This document shows, piece by piece, positions 54,232 to 64,000 of a DNA stretch of 64,000 bases. The notes under the pieces are model-generated. The model made no database searches. It was given only the letters and a program-made list of their open reading frames with translations, and was not told where the DNA came from. How positions within the stretch are numbered: the stretch's first letter is position 1; each line of letters begins with the position of its first letter. The stretch is from Isoetes taiwanensis (Eukaryota; Streptophyta; Lycopodiopsida; Isoetales; Isoetaceae). The stretch covers positions 426,835 through 490,834 of the forward strand of contig JAJEKV010000041.1 in the NCBI GenBank assembly GCA_021234155.1. The letters run 5' to 3'. The position numbers and the translations under genes are program-made.

Positions 54232-54589
54232 TGTTGGATTTAGAAATCAAATAGATGCTTAGCCACAGTACCTTTTTGCACCCGACAGCCCAAGCTTGAC
54301 CTTGGATTCTTGACCGGCTCTGCTCCTTGGCTTCGTTGCCCACTACTGCTTGTTCTCAGCTTCACTCCTCCAATCCGGCGCCCTCAGAGTGTCTGCACCC
54401 TCTCCTACAGCTTCGGCACTTCTTTTCACCTATTTGGCCTCCACTCCGTTGGTTTCACCTGCGCTCACTCCCCTGCCCTGTTTCGTCATTCCCTTTTTCT
54501 TTCGTTCGATCTGCACATCCAGACCTTCACTTGTCATTGCCCTTCACTGCCACGCGTGTACAGGCTGAACATGCCAAGTGTATTCAACA
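54232..54589 (-). repeat. copia 3' LTR
   Basis: 358 bp, TGTTGGATTTAG ... GTATTCAACA on the plus strand. It matches 58442-58798 with scattered small indels. Confidence 0.85.
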
Positions 54590-54597
54590 TCTCCCCC

Positions 54598-56178
54598 TCA
54601 GCCTGTACACTCCAGAATGCCAACTTGCTCCTTTGCTAATTTCAACTTCGTCTCCGTCAATGCCTTTGTGAGCATGTCTGCCTGCTGCTCATGTGTCGAG
54701 ATATGCCTTACTTCTATTTCCCCTCTTTCTACTTCATCCCTTACGAAATGATGATGTATCTGAATATGTTTGGTTCTAGAATGGCATGTGGGATTCTTGC
54801 ACATCGCCACTCCACTTCTATTGTCACAGTAAAGCACAGTTGGCCCCTTTTCTGTATGACCTATTTCGCTGAGCATTCTTCTTAGCCATACAATTTCTGA
54901 AGCCGCTAAGGAGACTGCCACATATTCTGCTTCAGCACTAGATTTGGCCACGCATTCCTGCTTTTTACATGCCCATGATATTGCTGTGTTTCCGATTTTG
55001 CACATCGCACACGATGTGGATTTTTACGTAAGCCTATGTCTCCTCCCCAATCAGCATCTGCATAACCTGTTAGTTCATGTCCATCACTTTGCGTAAAATG
55101 GATGCCATGACTGATCGTCCCCTTCAAATATCTCAAAACTCGTTTGGCAGCTATCCAATGTTGTATACCTGGATTATTATTATATCTGCTCAGCAAATTG
55201 ACTGCATATGCAATATCCGGCCTAGTGCAATTTGCAGCATAAAGCAGGCTTCCGACCAGCTCGCGATAAGGCCTTTTCTTCATTTCTTTCATCTCTAATG
55301 CAGTCTTGGGGCTCATCTCACTACTAATCCTTGTACCTGGCGCAATGGGGGTTTTAGCAGGATTGCAATCTTGCATCCTAAATTTATTTAACATCTTTCT
55401 GATATCTTTTCTCTGTGGAAGTCGCACTCCCCCTTAAGCCGACTCCTTCGGACTTCCATCCCTAGCAGCTTTTTTAGTTCTCCGACATCTGTCATTTGGA
55501 AGCGTCTTTTTAATAGCATTTTGCATTTGGCCATCCATTCTCTGTCATTGCTTGCAATGACGCAGTCATCTACATATAATGCCATAATCAGGCATTTGTC
55601 TCCTTCTTTCCACATGTATAGATTGCCTTCAGTCTTCAGCTTTATAAAGCCAACAGATATCAAGAACTTGTTCATACACAAAATACCATTTGCCTTTGCT
55701 TAGCCGCCTTAATCCATAAATGGCCTTTTTAGCCCGCAAACCATATTAGTGCCTTTCTCATACCCTTACGGCTGCTCCATGTATATTTTCCTCTTCCAAG
55801 TTAGCCATTTAGGAATGCAGGTCTTGGCGTCCATGTGTTCTATGTCCATGTTTCTCGAACCGCAAGTGCCGTGACATCCTTACACTTGTGAGCTTCACAA
55901 TAGGTGAAAAGGTGTCTTTGTAATCGATTCCGGCTTCACATGGTAACCCTTTGCAACTAAGTTGAGCCTTGTACCTTTCCACCCGACCCATCGGCATTTC
56001 TTTTGATCTTAAACAACCATTTGCTTCCCACTACATTCTTGTCTTTTGGTCTAGTCACCAATTCATATGTTCTGTTTTGCTTAAAAGAGTCCAATTCACC
56101 TTCCATTGCTTCCTTCCATTTTGTCTTTGCGTCGGACCACATTATCACGCTCAAGCTGTTTTTGGTTCTACAACACAC
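54598..56178 (-). pseudogene. copia reverse transcriptase and RNase H
   Basis: Minus-strand pieces occur in order. EAMEGELDSFKQNRTYELV and KWLFKIKRNADG (56178-55957) and DYKDTFSPIVKLTSVR (55997-55809) come first. LIMALYVDDCVIA follows, with the catalytic YVDD (55681-55388). Next is ELVGSLLYAANCTRPDIAYA plus LTGYADADWGGD (55427-54906). Last is the RNase H end, SSAEAEYVAVSLAASEIVWL and RTKHIQIHHHFVRD ... ADMLTKAL (55005-54598). These are hallmark Ty1/copia sequences. Frame breaks separate all pieces; not functional. Confidence 0.85.
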
Positions 56179-58061
56179 GACATCACCTTTGGCTTTGGCT
56201 CCCTCTTTTGTTACGCCATATAGCTCGTATCAAGGGAGTTCCGCTCTGGTACGCTCGACCTCTTTCACGGCGTGTGTACCTCCCCCCCTCCTCTTCCTTC
56301 CTCTTCCCCGTCTCTGGCGCTCACTCACCTTGCATGCTCCTTGGTGCACTATCGGCCTCAAAGGCCTCATGCACCTCCTCATGCTCCATCTCCGGTGTGT
56401 CGCGGTTTTCTATCGCACCTCTACGATCTCATGCACCTCATCCGGTTCAACATCCGAGTCATCCATCACCCGGTTGGCCGCTTTCCGCTACTTCCTCCTT
56501 TTCCTTTTTCCTTTTACGTATCCTCTTCAAAAGATTCTCTTTGAACCCATTACGCTTCTTCTTGCCCCGTCCGGACTCTTCCTATCTTTATACAATATTG
56601 CCTCATCAAATACAACGTCTACGCTAGCGTGTATTTTATGTGTTCATGGTCATATAGCCTATAGCCATTGGTTTCCTCATCATATCCTACCAAGAAGGTT
56701 GGAATACTTCTGTTATCCAATTTCCTACGCAGCTCTCCGAACTAACATATAGGCCAAACACCCATAAATCTTCAATCGCTCAACGTGATGTTTTTCCGCA
56801 CTATATTTCCTCGGAACACCTCCCTTCAAAGCAAATGTTGGCACCTCGTTTCAGATATAGCGTGCGGTTGCTAACGCTTCTCCCCACTGTGTAATTGGGT
56901 AATCCAAAGATGCTTCAACATACATCCGGCTGCATCCATAATGGTGCGATTTTTACGCCTCAAACACCATTCTCACAGGTGTATAACGACATGTATCATG
57001 GCCTCTTAATTCCACGATCTCGACAAAATCTTATAAATTCACTTGACCTCAGTATTCGCCACCAAGATCCGACCTCAATGATTTTACACGGAAGATGTCT
57101 CACGCCTCCACCTCTCGACATAAATGCCGGAAGGCATTGAATACTTGATCTTTCGAACGCAGATAATAAACACTTTGTGCCTCACAAATCATCTATAAAT
57201 GTAGCAAAATAAAACTTGCCTCCAAGACTCTGTACTTGCATAGGTCCACACACATCGTAATGTACCAACTCAAGCAGCCTTAGATGCTCCCGTCCTTTAT
57301 TTTGAAGGGAAGTCTAGCTCGCTTGCCTAGCATGCAAGATTCACATACTCCATGTTCTTCATCAACAAATGTCAATCCATTTAACAAATTATGCTTTCTT
57401 GCAATTTTAATATCATTATAATTTACATGCCATTCTCAAATGCCAAGTATGTATATCGTCTACTATTGAAACTTTGTTAATAGCATTCATATTCAACTCA
57501 AATAAATTTCCGTTTCTTTGAGCCTCAAATGTTTTCACACCCTCTTTTATAAATTTGCAACCAGTCTTGTGAAATCTCAACTCAAAACCATCGCCTACCG
57601 ATTTTTACTCTCGATAATAAATTAAAGAACATACCCTGGTACATACAATGCATTTGGCACATTGACAACAGGTTTACCTTCCCTTAATAATTCAAGATTT
57701 CCTCGGCCCGGACTTCCTCAAGTATTCCATTCCCCATTTGAACTACTCCAGGCCTCTCACCTTTAAAACCCCGTCGTAACATCTCGCATGAATTCACAAC
57801 AAGAACCTCGGCTCCACAATCTAGGGTCAATACATTCTTACTCCTTTGTGTATGACCAAGCTGCTCCAATAGTTGTTAATTTCTCTTTCCAAGTGCTATC
57901 TCCCTTTTCTTGTATTCAAACATCCGACCTTCACCGCGATCCGCGTCTCCACTGTTTTCCCTCCCGCCTCGCAACAATATACCTTTGTCCGCTTGCCATG
58001 ATGAAAAGTCGCTTGTGCATTTGTGGTCTATAAGCCACCTCCTAGAATGCCTAATCCTCAC
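56179..58061 (-). pseudogene. copia gag remnant, protease and integrase, heavily decayed
   Basis: A protease-like piece reads LDCGAEVLVV (57869-57684), where the usual DSGA has Cys for Ser. Between 57400 and 56200 only short integrase-like stretches can be read in shifting frames. Gag is almost entirely gone, since only about 370 bp separate the protease from the primer site. Confidence 0.5.
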
Positions 58062-58441
58062 GAACTTCCAGCTCTACCGTTTTACAACAGATATTCTTCC
58101 CACAGGCAAAATTCCGCCAAATCCTTCTCAGGCCGGAATCAGCGGCCAGATGCTAGACAATAAATCCTCCCCGCACGGAATCTTCCCTTCATCGACTTGC
58201 CTCTTTGGCAAATCCATTTGTAGATTTGCCTTGAAACCTTTGATTTTCAACTCTTAATCCGGAATCAACACACACGGACTTAGTATGGATAACGTCACCC
58301 TCAATAAAGCTCAGGAGCCTCTATTATCCAAAATTTGACCAGTTGAATCACTTCTCCAATTTGTTTTCGCGAAAATACACAAGCAATCTAATTTGAATAC
58401 CCCCAAATCTCCTACCCGATCAAAGCCTAGCTCGATACCAC

Positions 58442-58798
58442 CGTTGGATTTAGAAATCAAATAGATGCTTAGCCACACATACCTTTTTGCACCCTCGACA
58501 GCCCAAGCTTGACCTTGGATTCTTGACCGCTCTGCTCCTTGGCCGTTGCCCACTACCGCTTTTGTTCTCAGCTTCACTCCTCCAATCCGGGCGCCCTCGT
58601 GAGCGTTCGCAGACCCTCTCCCTACAGGCACTTCTTTTCACCTATTTGGCCTCCACTCCGGGTTGGTTTCACCTCGCGCCACCTTTCGCCTGTTTGCTCA
58701 TTCCCTTTTCTTTTCGCTTCGATCGCACATCCGGACCTTCACTTGTCATTGCCCTTCAACGCCACGCGTTATGCCGAACATGCCAAGTGTATTCAACA
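58442..58798 (-). repeat. copia 5' LTR
   Basis: 357 bp; the partner of 54232-54589 and adjacent to the primer-binding site on its left. Confidence 0.85.
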
Positions 58799-58969
58799 TC
58801 CGGCATGAGCAAACACATTTCTCGTCCTCTTACCAATACCTGTGGACTAACACCATTTCCCTTTCACACTCGCTACCTTGTGGAAGAAAACAATGGAACC
58901 TACAGATCTGGCATAGGAAATTTGTGACAGAGTCCCAGGCAGTACCTAGCCAGATAGGACTTCCAGATG

Positions 58970-59615
58970 GGGCAACTCTTAGAAAGAAGGATAAAGGCAT
59001 TTTGGGCTTATCAAGCATCATTTTCCTTCTTCAGAAATGCGTCAAAGCAAAGGATTTATGTCAAGGCAAGCGCATTCATAAGCACATTATTGATTATGAT
59101 TTGGAGAACAGATTTGTGTGTAATTGTATTATTAACATGTATGGAAAATGCGGGGCAATTTAGGTTGCCAGGGCTGTATTTGACAAGATGCCCTGTCCAA
59201 ATTGTGTTTCCTGGAATATCATGATAAAATCTTACATCAGTCATGGACTGATTCAGTTGGCCAGGGAACCCTTTGAACAAATGTCAATGAAAAGCGTGGT
59301 CTCATGGAATACTATGGTTTCTGCATATGCAATGCCACAGCACAATTTGCTAACAGATGCCTTTCGATTCTTTTTACTAAGTCCTCAACAGCTAAAAGAG
59401 GCCCTATATTTCCTTCAACAAATGCCTCGGAGGGATGTATTATCTTGGAATGCTATGATCCCAGGTTATGTCCAACATGGATTCCGAAAAATGCCCGAAA
59501 AAAGATGTTGTTTCATGGAATGCTATGATATCAGGTTATGCTCAACAAGGTCAGCTAAATGAGGCACTTCAATTTTTTAAGCTAATGCAGAAGAATGATG
59601 CCCAAGGGTCGAAAT
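58970..59615 (+). pseudogene. PPR (pentatricopeptide repeat) protein fragment
   Basis: PPR proteins bind organellar RNA through 35-residue repeats. Here LLQKCVKAKDLCQGKRIHKH, NCIINMYGKCGAI, ARAVFDKMPCPNCVSWNIMI, VVSWNTMVSAYA and DVLSWNAMIPGY are typical PLS-type repeats. An in-frame TAG follows GKCGAI at 59161. A frame change near 59500 leads to DVVSWNAMISGYAQQGQLNE before coding ends about 59615. No C-terminal E or DYW domain is present. It is a truncated pseudogene beside the copia element. Confidence 0.75.
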
Positions 59616-59639
59616 TAGGGGGGTTCCTCCCCAGAATAT

Positions 59640-62600
59640 CCGATTAAAGTTGGAAATATCCGATTTGCTAAAGTAGATGCAGGCAAATTTCCGGTTAAAA
59701 TTTCAAAAAAATAGTGTTAAATCCGGCAAGTTAGAAGCATTTTTCTCAAAAATCCGGTAAGCATAAATGAAAGGCGGCATTTTTGCTGGTTAGTGCAAAA
59801 TCTAAATTCGAGGCCTGAGATGCCATGCCTAATGAGAACATTTATTAGCATTCTTGATGCACGCACCTCAAATGCAGGCCTTTCAAAAGGTAAGTGAGTG
59901 ATGAACTTCTAAAGCGTACAGCAAACCTTATTCTAGAATTGGATCCTGAGAACCCATCATCTTATGTTGGCCCGGACCCTTTTGCTCCACGAGGCGCTCT
60001 CCACGAGTCGGGCTGTTTGGGAATGCTATCTAATATTTTTGCTCATGCTGGTGAACGCATTGTGGCAGAATAAAACTCCTTCAACATGATGTGAATTCTT
60101 TAATATCCTAGTCCCAAGGGTAGAAGAAGATTCAATTAGTGACAAGTCTATCTCTTCATATTTTAATATAGAATCCTCGTATTTTTACAATGGAAAGTGG
60201 TTAATATGAAGGAGCTTGAGTCACTCAATCATTTCCTCACTTGTATAACAAAAGGAGGATATCATTATTCCCTAATTTATCAAAAAGGTCCATAAAAAAA
60301 CGTGTGCAATAGATTGTGCAAAAACTGCTATCCTTGATTGGGGAAGTTGATTTATAGATTCATACATGTTGCACTTCTGGGATTTTATTCTGGTCTAATA
60401 GTCGATCACTATTTTGTTCTCCAATTATTTGCCAAAGAGGTAGGTGATGTAGCCAATGCCATTCCATGACCCGTTAGATTTGATCACGTATTGAATGACT
60501 ATATTCATGATTACAACACGCATTGAGTGATTTTTTGCACATTTTAGCGAATTGGCAAATTATAAATTAGGACACTCTAGATTGCATGACATAATTATGG
60601 ATTGTCTATATCCCTAATGGGATTTGTTATTAGTGCTTTTATTGGCTCATGATTTGAGTATTAGACATGAGTATTAGACACGTTGAATTATTGATATTAG
60701 ACACATTTAACACGTGAGATTAAAAAATGCGTTTATTAATTATTGGACATCATAAAGCACCATCACAAGCATAGATATATGAAAATGATCCGGAATGCAA
60801 GAACATAATTGCTAGAATGCAAGAGACAAGAGGTATTCCAAATTGAATTTTCTTTGCACTACCACGATGACATTGTGTGGACTTCTTTTGTTGGGTTTCC
60901 TGAAGGGGCAACCCTCGGTGTGGAGGAGGTGAGAAAGGAATATGCATTGCATGTACCGAAAGAAGGGTCTAGCTTTGAGTAGACATTTAAGAGGACGTAG
61001 ACTGAATGGCGACTTTCCATGAGAACTAGAGAGTAGAGGTAGTTCGGGTTTTGCATGAAAGTAGAAAGGAGAACCAGGTGTAGAAACAAAGCTAGGGTAA
61101 GTGGTTGAAGCAGGAAGAGTCTATTATTGGTGAGATGAATCAGAAGAAGGATTTGCTACTGAAGAATAAGAAGTGAAGGAAGGTTTTGAGACATTAGATA
61201 AATCATAGTAGTGTCTGTCTATAATTGCCCTACAGAAAATGTCAATGTCAATGCTTAGAAGAATTGAAAGATAAAGTGGGAGTGAACTATAATGGGGTAT
61301 GAAATAATGTTAGAGACATGTTAAGTGAAGTTGGAAGAAGTCGGCAATATTAAATTAACATATGTAGTCATGTTTAATAGATAGATGTAATTGGCATAGA
61401 CACAGAACAATCTTTCAATGATTTGTATGATTTCTGTCGAGAAGCAGCATACGTAAAAAGCAAAATTTAAATAGTTGCAAATTTGGATGGGGATTTTTTA
61501 AGGTAATATGTTATTTAATTGCATTTGCAATTACGACAAAATCATGGAGAATGTAAAATTATAAGTACAGTGGTATTTCAAACATTTGCATGACAATTAA
61601 TATAAACGGTGTTTTAGTTGTTAAAGGATGTGTATATGCCATCCATATAAGAACATGATTCTATTGTTGAATCTCATTTCCTCTCCGTCTCTTCACGAGG
61701 GCAACCCTTTGTGCGACAACACATTGTCTTAATTGCATGCACCTATTGGGGGAAATTGAGATGGTTGGTTCATTTTTATTTCCATAAGTGAAATCCATAA
61801 TATCATACCCTGTGGAGCATCATAATTGCATTTCTTGGGCTGTAAAAAGGGGTTGAAACTGTTATTAACATATTAATATGCTTGTGCAACCTAATGTTGC
61901 ATAATTGATGGGCCATCTCATTTTATGCAATACACAAGCTTGCTTCCTTCCCATTACCTTTGGCCACATGAATGCAAATTAATGGTATAGCAATTGGAAC
62001 ATGCCATACAGAGAGACATAAAAATGATTGCAATACACATGACACAAAATATCCCACAATGCACAAGTTAATAAAACGTGTCAGATGCTTTTGTTGTTTT
62101 TCTCTTCACTAGTGCTTTTTGTGATTCAAAGTCCATCTAGCTATACTTCATATCTGCGAGGGCAATTTTTCAGTGCAAAAAAGGTAGGTCTAACAAGCAC
62201 GATATGGAGCGGATAAAACACAACTCGCCTCTTAGTATCGTTAGATTGAGAAATGACTTTTGACCATTGGTCTGATGCTCTTCCTTCTCAGCTCTTAGTA
62301 CTATTAGATTCATAAATGCCTTCTAACCATTGGCATCACATAAGTGGTTGGATTTCATGCTTCTCATATACAGGTTGCATCCTTAAGTTAGCAATAAAAT
62401 ATGAAACCACATATGTTGACATACTATTCTAGTCTTCATATTCTAAAATCATCCTTTCCTCTATATTGATTAAGCGTTCTTTATACTTGCTTCAACCAAT
62501 TTGTAGCCTCTTCAGGACATTGAGCAAGTCTTTGTTATCTAAGTGGTTTCCCATTGATGCTATTTGAAAACTTTCATAATGCTAATTAGCAGGATGGCAT

Positions 62601-63714
62601 CATGCATGGATTTCATTGGCTTCTTCCATGACAAACATGATATTAGTTGATGATTTGCTAACATCTCTTGCAAAACTCAGGTGCTAGTTAAGAAACTTGA
62701 ACTAGGTAGATGCAAGGGTGTCATATCAGCATGGCCTTTTTAGTTATAAAGTACCTAAAAGGGGCATAGCTAGTACCAGAGTTTAAACATGGCAATCTTT
62801 GAGATGTCATATAAGTAAGGGAAGAGAATTGCATTTGCAAATGCCAAACTTTCCTACCTAATGGCAGCCTTCCTTATGACAATTAGGTGTATGTTTACTA
62901 ACTATATCATCCTTTTGGCCCGAATACTTCCGCCTACAATCACTCATTGTGTCCATCTGTGCTTAGAGATATCCTTTTTGTTTGATTATTTTTTAATGGC
63001 ACGATGGGATTAGGAGCGGATTTGTTTTAAACTATAAAGTTTGCAACAGGGTAATGGTGCTCTACATGGAACCCAAAGCACATAGTTTTTAGGACTATGC
63101 AAAATATGGTAATCAAGAAGCGAAGAATTCTTTTCTTGGATGCTTTGTTTTACATGAAGTTTTGCTAGGGCAGGACCTATACTAAAGGAACCTATACTAA
63201 CTAATGGATTGATTAGGAGCAAAGGAGAAAGTAGAGAACTTTAGTGAAGTCATTTTATTGATTCCAATGTTTATTATTCAACAGTTTCATATTGTCTTCC
63301 TTGTTGCCCGTGTTTGCTAAGGCAGACACATAATGCTTTATTTCAATGATATGCTTTCTAATACTATGTTGCCTTTGTTCTATTTTCGTTTAGGAGCATT
63401 TCAATAACGGGATATTCTCATAACATTGCAATAGTAGCTAATGTAATATTAGTACGATTAGAGCATCTTCATGTTTAGAGTCCACAGTTGCAATTACTTT
63501 AAGATGTAACAATTTTACTACTGTAGTTGCCCTTATATTTGTAAATAGAACTGTAATAATATAAAGAAAATGAAAAGAAAAAACGATATAAGAACTCACA
63601 TATGCAAAATAATATTGGATGTGCACTTATAAGCATCTTATGAGCCTTTTTTTCCTTCTGATTTAATCCCGATCATAGTAATTGCTTTTTATATGTAAAG
63701 GAAGGTAGTGATCT
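59640..63714. other. Gene-free AT-rich region upstream of the MORN gene
   Basis: About 4 kb with no supported gene, RNA or element. ATTAGACA(C/T) phrases repeat near 60660-60705. Promoter and 5' leader of the gene at 63715 probably lie in its last part, but no clear TATA box was identified. Confidence 0.4.
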
Positions 63715-64000
63715 ATGGCTGATGATGAAGATGAATTGGAGGGTGAAGAGGGCGAGAAGGCTGTTACGGTATAGAATATATTTGCTCATGATATGTTTGG
63801 TCATATATACTGGAGTTACGTCAGTTATGCATCATGCTCTAATAAATCTATATGGTAAACTGCTACAGACATGGACTGGTGAATTAGTTGATTTTATCCC
63901 ACATGGTGAAGGGGTGGCAACATTTCCAAATGAGGATACATATGAAGGAAGTTATGACCATGGCAAAAGGACAGGCCACGCCCTTTACAAGTTTAAGAAT
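63715..64000 (+). CDS. RSPH1: MORN-repeat protein, radial spoke head 1 homologue, 5' part
   Basis: Exon 1 (63715-63768) encodes [18 protein letters not shown], an acidic N-terminus. GT at 63769 and a branch-like AT-rich intron ending CTACAG at 63868 join in phase 0 to exon 2 (63869 to the window end). Exon 2 carries MORN repeats: [20 protein letters not shown], then [15 protein letters not shown]. The spacing and wording match the first MORN repeats of RSPH1/RSP1, the radial-spoke head protein of motile 9+2 axonemes. In land plants such genes are expected only where sperm swim. The gene continues beyond the window. A generic MORN protein (such as PIP5K) is less likely because of the acidic start. 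Confidence 0.75.

Larger units (their letters stand above)
54232..58798 (-). mobile_element. Ty1/copia-type LTR retrotransposon, decayed
   Basis: LTRs lie at 54232-54589 and 58442-58798. They have TGTTGGATTT ... ATTCAACA ends, with one end mutated to CGTTGG. On the minus strand the 5' LTR is the right one: next to it TGGTATCGAGC (58440-58430) is the tRNA-Met primer site. A polypurine tract (GAGGGGGAGA) abuts the left LTR. The internal region is about 3.85 kb with little gag left. No matching target duplication was seen. Confidence 0.85.

Noticed and set aside
54310-54671. Plus-strand Ser/Pro-rich frames in the copia LTR
   Set aside because: They fall within the LTR and lie opposite the element's coding strand; no domain.
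56003-56752. 249-codon plus-strand frame
   Set aside because: Antisense to decayed copia pol; low-complexity hydrophobic composition without motifs.
1-64000. CRISPR arrays, bacterial operons, rRNA genes, telomeric repeats
   Set aside because: None found; introns, LTRs and plant gene families show the DNA is eukaryotic nuclear.

Overview
The window is plant nuclear DNA dominated by nested, decayed transposable elements. Its last 290 bases hold the first two coding exons of a MORN-repeat protein closely resembling radial spoke head protein 1, a part of motile cilia and flagella. That points to a land plant with swimming sperm. Together with the very large retroelement load, a homosporous fern is most likely, but a lycophyte, bryophyte, cycad or Ginkgo is not excluded (inference).

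Layout. 1-1.9 kb: a transposase-like gene with one clean intron and one frameshift. 2.1-3.57 kb: 3' part of a LINE ending in poly-A. 3.57-13.4 kb (minus strand): a Penelope-like retroelement arranged as a 5'-truncated copy joined head to tail to a longer copy, with a GT-AG intron in the long copy. 13.8-17.6 kb: three decayed 3' fragments of phenylalanine ammonia-lyase (PAL); more scraps lie at 47.4-47.7 kb. 18.299-43.402 kb: a 25-kb nest bounded by LTR family A and a 5-bp target duplication GAGAG. Element C (19.496-22.838 kb) sits in the left LTR-A with duplication AGTTG, and the right LTR-A keeps the empty site. Between A's protease and A's reverse transcriptase lies a block of element B (23.801-38.858 kb) in the order LTR-internal-LTR-partial internal. 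A 696-bp hAT-like MITE interrupts the second internal part. 43.6-44.2 kb: an array of palindromes. 45.15-46.42 kb: a LINE tail with (TTA)n. 54.2-58.8 kb: a decayed Ty1/copia element (minus strand). 59.0-59.6 kb: a PPR pseudogene. 59.6-63.7 kb: no gene seen.

The most unusual content is in element B. Between its primer-binding site and its gag it carries two extra transcription-unit-like modules. The first encodes a long-tailed histone H3-family protein: it starts with the exact ten-residue H3 N-terminus and ends in a histone fold with some CENH3-like residues. The second encodes an intact 508-residue protein with an acidic tract and no family I recognise. Each has its own TATAAATA box, a similar leader and a good start-codon context, and lies downstream of a roughly 67-bp imperfect palindrome that occurs five times in the window. 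A chromodomain-type Ty3 element carrying its own H3-like histone is the best candidate here for an undescribed system.

Caution: repeated copies differ by clustered small changes, often at CAGC/GCTG sites, which look like consensus errors. Many frameshifts reported here may therefore be technical.
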